NCBI RefSeq assembly: GCF_024400535.1
Contig: NZ_CP038800.1
Location: 1,116,001 to 1,180,000 of the forward strand
Length of the DNA: 64,000 bases
Reading direction: 5' to 3'
From: Treponema denticola
GTDB taxonomy: Bacteria; Spirochaetota; Spirochaetia; Treponematales; Treponemataceae
Position 1 is the stretch's first letter; every line of letters begins with the position of its first letter. A program made the position numbers and the translations under genes. Positions 35,456 through 44,949 of this stretch are shown one piece after another. A model generated the notes under the pieces. The model saw only the letters and a program-made list of their open reading frames with translations, did no database searches and was not told the origin of the DNA.

Positions 35456-35824
35456 ATGAAAAAGAAATTTTTTGCAATGAGTATTATGGCTTTATTGGTT
35501 TTGGCTGTTTTTGCCGAAAATCCGGCACTTGTAAAGCCAAAGACCGAAAAAATTGAGATTAAAGACAGGCCGACAGCCGTGATTTATTGGACTAGAATGG
35601 ACGTCCCCGGATTGGAAAATCAGGTTGAGTTTTATCTTACATATGAAGAGAATAACGACACCTACAATGAGGCTGACTGCGAAAAAATTATTATGGAATT
35701 TATCGCTGAATACAAAAGAGTTAATGTTTTTTCTAAGTTTGAGGTTGAAGATTTAAAAGCCGCTTCTGTAGGAAAAGCAAAGACAACCGTAGTAAAGCGA
35801 GTTATTTTTAGAAAAGTACGCTAA
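35456..35824 (+). CDS. Small exported protein of unknown function
   Basis: A 122-aa protein with a cleavable signal peptide (MKKKFFAMSIMALLVLAVFAE) and a Lys/Glu-rich mature domain of about 100 residues (RPTAVIYWTRMDVPGLENQVEFYLTYEENNDTYNEADCEKIIMEFIAEYKRVNVFSKF). No lipobox. A good GGAGG site and a TATAAT-like box at 35421-35426 lie upstream. I do not recognise the family; the position between tpiA and secG gives no clear hint. Confidence 0.75.
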   Translation: MKKKFFAMSIMALLVLAVFAENPALVKPKTEKIEIKDRPTAVIYWTRMDVPGLENQVEFYLTYEENNDTYNEADCEKIIMEFIAEYKRVNVFSKFEVEDLKAASVGKAKTTVVKRVIFRKVR

Positions 35825-35902
35825 AAATTTAATAGAGCTATTGAAACTTTTCCGTTTTTATTGTATTCTATAAGGCGTATTTTTATAATTTGGAGTTAGA
35901 CT

Positions 35903-36253
35903 ATGGGTGGTTTAGGTATTGCTTTGTTGATACTTTTTGTCATAATTTGTGCGATTATCATCTTTTTGGTTTTATTGCAAAATGAAGAAGGCGACAGCTT
36001 AGGCGGCCTTTTTTCGGGCGGAAGCAACTCGGCTTTCGGATCAAAATCAAGTAATGTATTAACAAGGGCTACGTATGTCGTTGTTGCCTTATTTTTTGTA
36101 ACAACCTTTTTATTGGCTCTGATTACAAAAACCCCATCGGATTCAGGTTTATCCGAAGAGGCAATGAAAAAACAAACCGAAACTTCAACCGAATGGTGGA
36201 AAACCGATAGTACGGATACTGCCGGCGGGGAAGACAAAAAAGACGGTGAGTAA
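35903..36253 (+). CDS. secG: Protein translocase subunit SecG
   Basis: A 116-aa membrane protein with two transmembrane helices (about residues 4-24 and 50-73) and the SecG loop FLVLLQNEEGDSLGGLFSGGSNSAFGSKSSNVLTRATYV. SecG assists SecYEA-driven export. It has a charged, Thr/Asp-rich C-terminal tail of about 40 residues. It is followed immediately by a rho-independent terminator. Confidence 0.95.
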   Translation: MGGLGIALLILFVIICAIIIFLVLLQNEEGDSLGGLFSGGSNSAFGSKSSNVLTRATYVVVALFFVTTFLLALITKTPSDSGLSEEAMKKQTETSTEWWKTDSTDTAGGEDKKDGE

Positions 36254-36257
36254 TTTA

Positions 36258-36290
36258 AAAAGATACCGATTAATTCGGTATCTTTTTTTA
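36258..36290 (+). terminator. Rho-independent terminator after secG
   Basis: AGATACCGA (36261-36269) and TCGGTATCT (36275-36283) form a 9-bp stem with a 5-nt loop, followed by a run of Ts and preceded by As. Confidence 0.92.
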
Positions 36291-36403
36291 TATTCTTGAC
36301 CTAAAATGAAAAACTTATTCTAGGTGCTTGTATCTTCTTGAAGAATTTGACTGATTTAAGGCCTAAATTGCATAAAAAAATACTTAAATACACCCTAAAG
36401 CCC

Positions 36404-36433
36404 TTGACGGAACAGCTTTTTTACATTTAAAAT
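36404..36433 (+). promoter_or_regulatory. Promoter of the phoH operon
   Basis: TTGACG (36404-36409), an 18-nt spacer, TAAAAT (36428-36433). It is 21 nt before the TTG start of phoH, the first gene after the secG terminator. Confidence 0.55.
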
Positions 36434-36454
36434 AGGCGTATTAGAGGTTGATAT

Positions 36455-37396
36455 TTGGAAGACGCGTATACTATTGTATTAAAAGATGACCAAGTTCTTT
36501 CCGCTCTTTGCGGTGCTAATGATAGGAATCTGACTTTTCTTGAGCATTATCTCGGTGTTCCTGTAGTTTGCAGGGGTAATGAGGTGAGTGTTCTAAGCGC
36601 TGATGATGAGGTTTGTAAAAAATTTCAGCATGTAGTCGACAGGGCTTTAAATTCTTCTGAAATCAAATCGAAGAATTCATCGGAATATATAGAGTCTCTT
36701 ATTTCTACTATAAATGCTTCGGATGAAACCGATTTCGCCTCAGGGTGTATCCATATTCCCAGGGGAATTCGCTCCGTATATCCTCAAAATACCCACCAGT
36801 TGGAATTTATCCGATCTATTAGGACAAATGATATAAGTTTCGGCCTTGGAGCGGCAGGTACGGGAAAAACCTATCTGGCCGTAGCTTGTGCCTTGCAAAT
36901 GCTGATGTCGCGGCAGGTACGCAAGATTGTTTTAACAAGACCCGTAGTAGAAGCCGGAGAAAGTTTAGGTTTTTTACCCGGCGACCTTGTACAAAAGATA
37001 ACGCCTTATTTACGGCCTCTTTATGATTCTATAGAAATTTTAATGCCTTTTGAGCTGATACGCCAGATGGAGGAATCTAATATGATAGAAGTTGCTCCTT
37101 TGGCCTATATGAGGGGCAGGACTCTTCATAATGCCGTTGTAATATTGGATGAAGCTCAAAATACTACCAGGGAGCAAATGAAAATGTTTTTGACAAGAAT
37201 GGGGGAGGGTTCAAAGCTGGTTGTTACCGGAGATCCAAGCCAATCCGATATAAGTTCGGCAAAGAATTCCGGGCTTGTTCATGCGGCAAATCTTCTATCA
37301 AAAATTCGAGGAATCGGTATTGTACGGTTTTCTCCTGAAGATGTTGTCCGTCATTCTCTTGTTCAAAAAATAATTACAGCCTATGACAAAGAATAA
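36455..37396 (+). CDS. PhoH-like ATPase
   Basis: A 313-aa PhoH-family P-loop protein, probably an RNA-associated ATPase. The start is TTG 36455 with GAGG upstream; no ATG fits. An N-terminal KH-like part is followed by the P-loop LGAAGTGKT (131-139) and the Walker B-like VVILDEAQNTTREQMKMFLTRMG, then VVTGDPSQSD. The order phoH-pgpH-ybeY is widely conserved, including in Bacillus, and links this gene to RNA metabolism. It overlaps the next gene by 14 nt. Confidence 0.94.
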   Translation: MEDAYTIVLKDDQVLSALCGANDRNLTFLEHYLGVPVVCRGNEVSVLSADDEVCKKFQHVVDRALNSSEIKSKNSSEYIESLISTINASDETDFASGCIHIPRGIRSVYPQNTHQLEFIRSIRTNDISFGLGAAGTGKTYLAVACALQMLMSRQVRKIVLTRPVVEAGESLGFLPGDLVQKITPYLRPLYDSIEILMPFELIRQMEESNMIEVAPLAYMRGRTLHNAVVILDEAQNTTREQMKMFLTRMGEGSKLVVTGDPSQSDISSAKNSGLVHAANLLSKIRGIGIVRFSPEDVVRHSLVQKIITAYDKE

Positions 37397-39635
37397 AAAA
37401 GAAACTAAATTAAAAGAACTATGGTTATCTACATCTCTTATTTTTAAACGGAATAAAACTCTCGTCATTTCGGTTTTAGTCAGTTTTATTGTTTTATCGG
37501 TATTGATTTACATTAATTTTTATGAAAATTCAGGTTTTTCCAAATTAAGTATTTCGGATTTTGAAGTAGGAATGGTAGCCGACAGGGATGTGATAGCAAA
37601 CCGGAATATTGAGGTTATAGATGATAAGGCAACCGAAATACGAAAAACGGCAGCCAAGCATTCGGTGCGGGCTGTATTTTACAAGGATAATTCTATTTCA
37701 GAAAAGATTATAAGAGAATATTCGGAATTTGCAAGTTATATAATAAGCGTAAAGGATTCTGCAAAAAATTTTACGGCTTTTAAATTTTTGGTTATGGAAA
37801 AGTACCCTGTATTGTTTGCAGAATATGATTTAGAAATCATTTATAATTCAAAAGATTTTGATGAGATAAATTCACTTGCATTGAATATATTAAAGCAGCT
37901 TTTAGATGTGGGTATTATAGAGCTTCCTCTTACAGGCCTTGAATACCTAAATGATGCTGAAATAACTTTGGGGACAAATCAAAGCCAAAAGCTGTCATAT
38001 AAAAATATATTACTTGCCGATCTGGTTATGATTGATAATATTAAACCTCAAATTAAAAATTTACTTGCCGATGTAAAAAAGTCGAATATTGAAACGAATA
38101 TTTTAACTCTTATGTCTCCATTTGTGCAAGCTAATATTTTATTTGATGCCGAGGAAACTGAAAAAAGAGTGGATGAAGCCTTAAAAAAGGTTCAGCCGGT
38201 AAAAATAAATATAGGTAAAAACCAAAAAATTTTAAAACGCGGTTTTATAATTACCGAGGATGCCTATACAAGGCTCTCAGCTTATGCAGGCGAAGGGAGA
38301 TATATAGATTTTAGTCAACTTGCCGCAGCTATAGTTTTTTTAACTTTATCTTTGGGGGTCAGTCTTTTTTTATTTTCAAAAAAAATTATCGGACAATCTT
38401 TGGACTGTAAGTTTAATTTGCTTATTTTAGCTTCTTTTGATATAGTCTATGTATTGATATTATTTTTGTCAGGGCTTCCGATATTTTCATATCCATTGGA
38501 TATTATTCCAATATTGCCGGTAACTTTCTTTACTATGCTCATAGCCTCCTTAGTATCCCCCAAAATTGCAGTTTCTACGGTTTTTGTGCTTAGTTTGGCT
38601 ATTTTTGGAGCTGATGGGTTTAAAATTCAGCCTGCGTTTTTTGCCTTTCTTTCAGGCTTAGCGGGTGCAGGATTGGTTAATATTACGGGAAGAAGGATGG
38701 ACCTTATAAAAACCGCTTCAAGTTTAATATTGGTTCAGCCTTTAATTTCTCTTTGTATGCTTTTGATTTATCCGGATTCGGCAGGAGATAAATCAATTCT
38801 TTTGCTAGGCTCGGCGGCAAACGGTTTTATAAGCGGAATTCTTGTTTTAGGTTTTTTGCCTATTTTAGAAACATTGATGAATGTGCCGACTAATTTTAGA
38901 TTGAGGGAATTATCCGACCTTAATTCTCCTATTATGAAAAAAATGCTTATAACCGTTGCGGGAACCTATAACCATTCGATGATGGTTGCTTCCTTGGCTG
39001 AAAGTGCTTGCCGTGAAATAGGGGCTAACTCAATTTTGGCCCGTGTAGGAGCTTATTATCACGATATAGGAAAAATGGAGCAGGGCGAATATTTTGTAGA
39101 AAACCAAACAAATTATAATAAACACATGGACATAAATCCCCGCCTTTCAGCTACGGTAATAAGAAGCCATGTGAAAATAGGTATTGAAAAAGCAAAACAA
39201 TTACACTTGCCTCAGGCTGTGATAGATATAATAGCCGAACATCATGGGAACAGCTGCATATCCTATTTTTATGCAAAAGCAAAAGAACTTGATCCGAATG
39301 TGGATATAGAAGATTTTTGTTATCCCGGAATACCTCCGCGCTCAAAGGAATCGGCTGTTGTAATGCTGGCTGATATAGTTGAAGCTGCCTGCCGTACTCT
39401 CGAAAAACCTTCGGTTCCCCGTTTGGAAAAATTTATAGATGAACTTGTTTCGGGGAAGATAAAGTCAGGCCAGCTTGATAACTCTGAACTTACTTTTAAA
39501 GAAGTAAGTATAATAAAAGCCGCCTTTGTAAAAATTTTAGCAGGATATTATCATTCTAGAATTGAATATCCTAATCAAAAAAATATAGATGATGATGAAG
39601 GGGCAAAGCCTCAAAAGGAAAATAATAATGTCTAA
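37383..39635 (+). CDS. 7TM-HD cyclic-dinucleotide phosphodiesterase, PgpH-like
   Basis: A 750-aa membrane protein with the PgpH/YqfF plan: a first transmembrane helix near residues 28-46, an extracellular 7TMR-HD domain of about 260 residues (EVGMVADRDVIANRNIEVID ... LKRGFIITEDAYTRLSAYAGEG), seven transmembrane helices (about 308-500), and a cytoplasmic HD domain. The HD metal residues are in TYNHSMMVASLAESACREIG, YYHDIGKMEQGEYF, SATVIRSHV and IIAEHHGNS, with the late Asp in VVMLADIVEAACR. PgpH enzymes degrade cyclic di-AMP in Gram-positive bacteria; activity here is inferred from family. Confidence 0.93.
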   Translation: MTKNKKETKLKELWLSTSLIFKRNKTLVISVLVSFIVLSVLIYINFYENSGFSKLSISDFEVGMVADRDVIANRNIEVIDDKATEIRKTAAKHSVRAVFYKDNSISEKIIREYSEFASYIISVKDSAKNFTAFKFLVMEKYPVLFAEYDLEIIYNSKDFDEINSLALNILKQLLDVGIIELPLTGLEYLNDAEITLGTNQSQKLSYKNILLADLVMIDNIKPQIKNLLADVKKSNIETNILTLMSPFVQANILFDAEETEKRVDEALKKVQPVKINIGKNQKILKRGFIITEDAYTRLSAYAGEGRYIDFSQLAAAIVFLTLSLGVSLFLFSKKIIGQSLDCKFNLLILASFDIVYVLILFLSGLPIFSYPLDIIPILPVTFFTMLIASLVSPKIAVSTVFVLSLAIFGADGFKIQPAFFAFLSGLAGAGLVNITGRRMDLIKTASSLILVQPLISLCMLLIYPDSAGDKSILLLGSAANGFISGILVLGFLPILETLMNVPTNFRLRELSDLNSPIMKKMLITVAGTYNHSMMVASLAESACREIGANSILARVGAYYHDIGKMEQGEYFVENQTNYNKHMDINPRLSATVIRSHVKIGIEKAKQLHLPQAVIDIIAEHHGNSCISYFYAKAKELDPNVDIEDFCYPGIPPRSKESAVVMLADIVEAACRTLEKPSVPRLEKFIDELVSGKIKSGQLDNSELTFKEVSIIKAAFVKILAGYYHSRIEYPNQKNIDDDEGAKPQKENNNV

Positions 39636-40095
39636 TTCTATTAGTGTATCATTTAGTGATGAACCTCCCGGGTCTATTGACCCGGCACAGGTTGAAAATT
39701 TTGTATCAGAGGTTTTAAAAGACCTAAAACACAAAAACTGGGATGTCTCTTTGTTTTTTTGCGGCGATGATTTTATTCAAAGCCTAAATAAACGGTATCG
39801 TGATATTGATTCTCCGACAGATGTGCTTTCTTTTGAACAAGGAGATGAGTATTTTGATGAGACGGATGAAAAACGTTTTATGGCAGGAGATATAGTCATA
39901 AGTATTGACAGCCTCCTCTTTAATGCAAAAGAATTTAATGTAGAAATCAATGATGAGTTAAAAAGACTCATCGTCCATGGCGTCTTGCATTTGAGCGGAA
40001 TGGATCATTCCGATAATTCTCCTGAGCAGAAAATGCTGAAATTTCAAGAAGAATTGCTTTCAAAATATAAAAATACGGTTATTTATCGAGGATAG
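39628..40095 (+). CDS. ybeY: Endoribonuclease YbeY
   Basis: A 155-aa metal-dependent RNase for 16S rRNA 3' processing and ribosome quality control. ATG 39628 follows AAAGGAAAA and overlaps the pgpH end by 8 nt; an in-frame ATG at 39589 would add a short non-family tail. The zinc motif is HGVLHLSGMDHSD, and SLNKRYRDIDSPTDVLSFEQGDE is the conserved substrate-facing segment. Confidence 0.96.
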   Translation: MSNSISVSFSDEPPGSIDPAQVENFVSEVLKDLKHKNWDVSLFFCGDDFIQSLNKRYRDIDSPTDVLSFEQGDEYFDETDEKRFMAGDIVISIDSLLFNAKEFNVEINDELKRLIVHGVLHLSGMDHSDNSPEQKMLKFQEELLSKYKNTVIYRG

Positions 40096-40096
40096 T

Positions 40097-40873
40097 ATGA
40101 GTATTATAGATTTATTTAAAAAGAAGCAAAATGTAAACAATATTTTAAAAGAAGGCTTAAATGACGAAAAGCGGGATATGATAAGAGGTGTTGTAGACTT
40201 ATCCGATACGGCAGTTAAAGAAGTTATGATTCCGCGTATTGATGTAGATTTTTTAGCTCTTGACACGCCTAACGATGAAATCTTGGATAGGATATCTGAA
40301 AGCGGCCACTCCCGATTTCCGGTTTATGATGAATCTATCGACAATGTTATCGGGATTCTATATGTAAAAGATATCATTAAAAATTTAACAAAGAACCAAA
40401 AAATTGAACTTGACAAAATTGTACGGCGTGCATTTTTCGTTCCCGAATCCAAACGCATCGATGCTCTTTTAGCTGAATTTAAAAGGAGGCATATTCATAT
40501 AGCTGTTGCAGTTGATGAATATGGGGGTGTTTCAGGTATTGTTTGTATGGAAGACATTATTGAAGAAATTGTAGGCGATATACAGGATGAATTTGACAAT
40601 GAGGGTGAGGATATTACCGAAATAGCCTCGGGTGTCTGGCTTTGCGATGCCCGTGTCGATTTGGATGACCTAGCCGAAACTATTAAAACAGATGACCTCC
40701 CCGTAGACGAGTTTGAAACATTGGGCGGATTTGTATTTGATTTGTTCGGAAAAATACCTGCAAAATACGAAAAGATTGAATGGAAAGATTTTGATTTTAT
40801 CGTACAGGATATGGACGGACACAAGGTTAAGACTGTTAAGATTGTTAAAAATAAAAACTCTTTTGAGAACTAG
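40097..40873 (+). CDS. CBS-domain protein of the CorC/HlyC (TlyC) type
   Basis: A 258-aa soluble protein. A CBS pair spans about residues 35-165 (VKEVMIPRIDVDFLALDTPNDEILDRISESGHSRFPVYDESIDNVIGILYVKDI and HIHIAVAVDEYGGVSGIVCMEDIIEEIVGDIQDEFD), followed by a CorC/HlyC transporter-associated domain (180-255). It has no membrane domain, unlike the longer CNNM-type proteins. It starts 1 nt after the ybeY stop. The genus's haemolysin annotation for this family is historical and not supported by any motif. Confidence 0.92.
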   Translation: MSIIDLFKKKQNVNNILKEGLNDEKRDMIRGVVDLSDTAVKEVMIPRIDVDFLALDTPNDEILDRISESGHSRFPVYDESIDNVIGILYVKDIIKNLTKNQKIELDKIVRRAFFVPESKRIDALLAEFKRRHIHIAVAVDEYGGVSGIVCMEDIIEEIVGDIQDEFDNEGEDITEIASGVWLCDARVDLDDLAETIKTDDLPVDEFETLGGFVFDLFGKIPAKYEKIEWKDFDFIVQDMDGHKVKTVKIVKNKNSFEN

Positions 40874-40913
40874 TAGTAATAATGGACTGAACAATATCAC
40901 CGGTATAAGTTTA

Positions 40914-40942
40914 TTGCAACAATACCGATAATATGATATGAT
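40914..40942 (+). promoter_or_regulatory. Promoter of the exported TPR gene
   Basis: TTGCAA (40914-40919), a 17-nt spacer, TATGAT (40937-40942). CGGTAT (40901-40906) and ATACCG (40922-40927) form an inverted repeat across the -35, a possible operator. Confidence 0.5.
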
Positions 40943-40972
40943 AGGCTTATTCTTTTTACGGGAGGGGAATAA

Positions 40973-42949
40973 ATGAAAAAGCTTTTTTCCGGATTTTTAT
41001 TTATTGCTTTATTATCATATGCTTTATTTTCAGATTCTGCCGATTTATATCAAAAAGCTTCCGAATATCAAGCTAATGAAGATTGGTATGCTGCTATTGA
41101 GATGTATCAATCAGCATTAAAAGAAAATCCTTCATACAATCTGGTATATCAGGGATTGGCCGAGTGCTTTTATGCATTAGATGAGTATGACCAAGCTTTG
41201 TCCTTTGTAGAAACCGCAAGAAAATATAAAAAGGATGCTCCCGATTTAAAAAACCTTCATGGTTTTATCCTAATCGGCCTTGGAAAGATTGAAGAAGCTA
41301 AAAAGCTTTTTACTGAAGTTTTACAAAAATATCCCAATAACTCCGAAGCCCGTTTCGGTTTGGCTGAAATAGAAATTGCTCAAGGAAGATTTTATACGGC
41401 TTCGGAAATTTACAAGCAAAATCTTCAGCGTCAAGGGGAAAACCGCAAAGCTCTTGTTTCTTTAGCCCTGGTAAGCTACGAGGCAGGAAATATTTCTCAA
41501 GCAGAAGAATATATAAAGCGGGCCTTAAAATATCATGGAGATAATCCTCAAGTTCATTATTTTGCCGCCTATTTATATGCTCTTAAAGGTAATCTTGAAG
41601 AAGCTGAGGGCCGTATCTACTCCGCTGTTAAACTTAAACCTGATTATGATGATGCTTATGCTCTATTAGCTTCAATTTTTTATGCTCAAAAAAGATATGA
41701 AGAAGTAATAAAAATTTCCGATATGAGAATATCAAAAAAAAGAGACCGCTCTGACGCATGGTATTTAAAAACATTGAGTTTGAGACGGCTTAATAGATAT
41801 ATGGAAGCGATAACTTCCGCCAAGGTAGGTCTTTCTTTGGATGCGGATGATGAAATAATGCGCTGCTTATTGGAAGAAATTGCTATTGAAAATCTTAATT
41901 TTGAAGACTCATTCCGAATGGAGCTTTCAAAATATCATGCTGAAAAAGCTCTAGGTTTTGCCAGACGGAATATGACGGAACAAGCTCTTTATGAGTATAG
42001 ACGGACTTTAAAAATATATCCTTATGATGTTGAAAGCCGGGAATCTTATGCTTCTATTTTACTTCGCTTAAACTATCCTGAACGGTATTTGGAACAGATG
42101 CTCTTTATTCAATCTATCGTTAAAAGCAATAACAGGGTAAATGATGCCGTCGAAGCTTATGAAAAACACCTTTTAAGCTCAATTCAGGCTAAGTGGCGTA
42201 TAGATCCTCTTTATTTAGATAAGGGGCATATCTCCATAGGTTTATTTTATTCTATGGAAAGTACGAATGTCTTGCATCCTGAAGCCGAGCGGATTACTCA
42301 AATTCTTACCTCGGATATTTTTTCATATAATCCCGGAATCAAAATAACTTCCTATTCGGATAAGCCTGTATCCTATCGAGAGGCTGCAAAAAAGTCACGG
42401 ACTGAAAATGAAGACTATTTCGGTATTATACGCTTAAAGGAAAATCAAAGGGATATTCAAATTATATTGGAGTTATATGTTTCACGCACAGGTTCGCCTG
42501 CAAAAACATTTACCGTTTACCGCTCAGGAAATGATAGATTTTCAAACGGTATAAGACGGCTTTCTTCAATGCTCAATGAGGCGATGCCCATCGTAGGTAA
42601 GCTCATAAACCGCTATCAAAATGAGGCCGTTATCGACATAGGGAAACATGATTCTGATTTTAAGGATTTAAAAATTGCCGTTATACGCAAGGGCCGCTTG
42701 ATTATCGAAAAAGAAGGGCTGGGCATGGTCTTTGACCCTTCAGACTTATTGGGATATTTTGAGCCTTCAAAGTCTGAAGAAAATTTATCTGAAGGAATTT
42801 TAAAGAGAAACGGCTACTATGACAGAATGAATGTCGGAGATTCCATTATTCTTTTAAGAGAAGATAAAGAAGGAAAACAAAGCGATGATTATGTAGATTA
42901 CCGCCAAAAAAATTCGCTTTTACTTTTACTTCTTAGACGAATTCGCTAG
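40973..42949 (+). CDS. Exported TPR protein
   Basis: A 658-aa protein with a strong GGGAGGGG site and a signal peptide (MKKLFSGFLFIALLSYALFSDS). About eight TPRs fill residues 22-330 (for example YQKASEYQANEDWYAAIEMYQSALKENPSYNLVYQGLAEC and YFAAYLYALKGNLEEAEGRIYSAVKLKPDYDDAYALLA). The C-terminal 280 residues are different, with a beta-rich segment (FEDLKIAVIRKGRLIIEKEGLGM-like). Its 3' end overlaps the convergent gene by 24 nt. Probably a periplasmic scaffold; partner unknown. Confidence 0.85.
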   Translation: MKKLFSGFLFIALLSYALFSDSADLYQKASEYQANEDWYAAIEMYQSALKENPSYNLVYQGLAECFYALDEYDQALSFVETARKYKKDAPDLKNLHGFILIGLGKIEEAKKLFTEVLQKYPNNSEARFGLAEIEIAQGRFYTASEIYKQNLQRQGENRKALVSLALVSYEAGNISQAEEYIKRALKYHGDNPQVHYFAAYLYALKGNLEEAEGRIYSAVKLKPDYDDAYALLASIFYAQKRYEEVIKISDMRISKKRDRSDAWYLKTLSLRRLNRYMEAITSAKVGLSLDADDEIMRCLLEEIAIENLNFEDSFRMELSKYHAEKALGFARRNMTEQALYEYRRTLKIYPYDVESRESYASILLRLNYPERYLEQMLFIQSIVKSNNRVNDAVEAYEKHLLSSIQAKWRIDPLYLDKGHISIGLFYSMESTNVLHPEAERITQILTSDIFSYNPGIKITSYSDKPVSYREAAKKSRTENEDYFGIIRLKENQRDIQIILELYVSRTGSPAKTFTVYRSGNDRFSNGIRRLSSMLNEAMPIVGKLINRYQNEAVIDIGKHDSDFKDLKIAVIRKGRLIIEKEGLGMVFDPSDLLGYFEPSKSEENLSEGILKRNGYYDRMNVGDSIILLREDKEGKQSDDYVDYRQKNSLLLLLLRRIR

Positions 42950-43882
42950 TTCCAACAGACAGTGATGAGCCCATTCATTTGCTTGAGTAGGATACATATC
43001 TTGAGCAATAAGAAATTCCAAGAGGGCCTTATCATACATGTTTTGGAAAAAAAGAGTTTGACCTATATAAAAATGAGTTCTGGCCGAAATACGGGATGTT
43101 CTTCGTATTCTTAAAAAAGCATCCAATTCATTTTTGCATTTTTGCCAGTTTTTTGTATAAAAAAAATCTTTTAGGATTCGCTGCAGTTCCATGCTTTCCC
43201 CGCCGTCAGGATTTTTTTTGTCATCAGGGAATATGTATGGGCTTATTCTTTGAGATGAAAGAACGAATTCTCTATAGTCCCTTTTTTCGGCTGTTAGAGC
43301 GTTTATAATCGTTTCTGTTTGAGATGAAAAGTATGCTTCTCTTCGTTTTACTTGTTTTTCAAGATTTAAAAAGGGCAGAGGTATGGGCCGGTTTTGAGCC
43401 GAGCTGTGTATCTTTTGAGGTTCACCGGTCGAACCGAAAATTTCTACCGGACTATTAATAGTATTTACTCCATTTATGAATTTAATTTTTCCTGAGGCTA
43501 TTTCATTTTCTTCTGCAATTGCGTAGTAATAAGGAATTCCGGGGATAGGGTAGTCAAAAAAAGGGAGACCGTCATCGGTAATATTTGCAATTGGAACAGC
43601 CTCTGCAAGAGAGGCTAGTGAAGAAAAACTGCTTGTCGAGCGGTATAGTATTAAATTTTTCCCCTCAGGTTTTGCCTTCCAGTCCAGCATGACCGATTTT
43701 TCCCTTACAAGAACCGAAAAGGAGATAAAAGAGAAATTGTCTTCTATTTCTTGAATTGGGACTTCATTTAGCGATTCTATCTTATCAGATCCGGTTTTAT
43801 CCGGAGTTACCTGAATTAGTTCTTCTTCAGTAAAACATTTAAGACCTAAAATAAATAAAAATATAATAAACCCTTTCTTCAT
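42926..43882 (-). CDS. Exported hypothetical protein, FN3-like domain plus TPR-like tail
   Basis: A 318-aa protein with a signal peptide (MKKGFIIFLFILGLKCFTEE). Residues about 48-135 have fibronectin type III character (SFSVLVREKSVMLDWKAKPEGKNLILYRS ... FDYPIPGIPYYYAIAEENEIASGKI). The C-terminal 90 residues are helical and TPR-like (NWQKCKNELDAFLRIRRTSRISARTHFYIGQTLFFQNMYDKALLEFLIAQDMYP). Convergent with the TPR gene at 40973 and sharing its last 24 nt. Function unknown. Confidence 0.78.
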   Translation of the reverse strand: MKKGFIIFLFILGLKCFTEEELIQVTPDKTGSDKIESLNEVPIQEIEDNFSFISFSVLVREKSVMLDWKAKPEGKNLILYRSTSSFSSLASLAEAVPIANITDDGLPFFDYPIPGIPYYYAIAEENEIASGKIKFINGVNTINSPVEIFGSTGEPQKIHSSAQNRPIPLPFLNLEKQVKRREAYFSSQTETIINALTAEKRDYREFVLSSQRISPYIFPDDKKNPDGGESMELQRILKDFFYTKNWQKCKNELDAFLRIRRTSRISARTHFYIGQTLFFQNMYDKALLEFLIAQDMYPTQANEWAHHCLLELANSSKK

Positions 43883-43967
43883 ATCCTATATTTTCGGCCT
43901 TTTTTTAAAAAAAATCAAGAGCCTGATATTCTTTCATTTGAGTATTTGGTCTGCCGTTTTGCATATC

Positions 43968-43996
43968 TTGAATAAAACTGATTTTCGTAATAAAAT
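43968..43996 (+). promoter_or_regulatory. Promoter of the Bat operon, probably leaderless
   Basis: TTGAAT (43968-43973), a 17-nt spacer, TAAAAT (43991-43996). The ATG at 44005 is only 9 nt from the -10, and there is no Shine-Dalgarno, so transcription would start at or next to the start codon. Confidence 0.5.
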
Positions 43997-44004
43997 AAAG
44001 CTTT

Positions 44005-44949
44005 ATGAAAACCGGTTTTATTGCCGAGAGGGCAAAGCAGCTTAAAATTTCTTCTCTTTCTATTTCCGAAGGCTTACGCTCAGGCGGCTTCAGCTCAGCT
44101 TTTCGCGGGCAGGGAATTGAATTCGATTCGGTACGGGAATATGAAACCGGAGACGATGTACGCTCTATAGACTGGAATTTAACGGCCAGAAGCGGGAAGA
44201 CCTATGTTAAGATGTACCATGAGGAAAGAGATTTAAGTATTTTTATCTGCGTAGATTTTTCCCTTTCGATGGAACCGGGCCTTGATAGGATAAAGCCTAA
44301 GGAAAAGGCGGTAGAAGCCGCAGCTCTATTGGCCTTTGCAGGTGCGAATATTTTTTCTCCTGTAGGAGCCTTGTTTTTTGACGGCGAAAAAGGTCCCTTG
44401 TTTATTCCTAGAACGGGAGAAGAGCATATTTTGACCATATTAAAATCTATGGAAGATTTTGCCTTTTGCAAAAACCGAAAACATGTAAGGGGAACCCGTC
44501 TTGCATCTTCTATAAGGGCTGCTTCAAAGATTCTCCGCTCCCGTTCCTTGGTTATTATAATCTCGGATTTTAAGGTTGAAGGCTATGAAAAACCTTTGGG
44601 GCTTTTGGCTGCAAAACACGATGTCGTATGTGTAAAAATAAACGGTTCTATCGATTCTTTTTTACCTGCCGCAGGCTCAATTCAGTTTAAAGACCCTGAG
44701 ACTAATTTTAAAATGATTTTGCCTACAAGCTCAAAACTTTTTCAGATGGAATATAAAAAAAATTTTACTGAAGATGTGCTGAGATGGGAGAACACTTGTG
44801 CACATTCTCTAGCAAATCCTGTTTTACTCAATGTTACTGATGATGCTGTAAAAGTATTGGGGAACTTTTTTTTGTCCAAACAAAGTAACCGGCGTATTTT
44901 AAAAAATACCATAGGGCGGTTGGGAGCTGATGTATGGAAGGCATTTTAA
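44005..44949 (+). CDS. DUF58 protein, first gene of the Bat operon
   Basis: A 314-aa cytoplasmic DUF58 protein. The family block GLRSGGFSSAFRGQGIEFDSVREYETGDDVRSIDWNLTARSGKTYVKMYHEERDLSIFICVDFSLSM is near-complete, with a VWA-like fold continuing to about residue 250. DUF58 proteins are normally coded next to MoxR AAA+ ATPases and VWA proteins; here no moxR gene is adjacent, and the upstream neighbour is on the opposite strand. It overlaps the next gene by 16 nt. Confidence 0.93.
   Translation: MKTGFIAERAKQLKISSLSISEGLRSGGFSSAFRGQGIEFDSVREYETGDDVRSIDWNLTARSGKTYVKMYHEERDLSIFICVDFSLSMEPGLDRIKPKEKAVEAAALLAFAGANIFSPVGALFFDGEKGPLFIPRTGEEHILTILKSMEDFAFCKNRKHVRGTRLASSIRAASKILRSRSLVIIISDFKVEGYEKPLGLLAAKHDVVCVKINGSIDSFLPAAGSIQFKDPETNFKMILPTSSKLFQMEYKKNFTEDVLRWENTCAHSLANPVLLNVTDDAVKVLGNFFLSKQSNRRILKNTIGRLGADVWKAF

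Noticed and set aside
40097-40873. Haemolysin function for the CBS protein
   Set aside because: Only CBS and CorC/HlyC-associated domains are visible; no toxin features.
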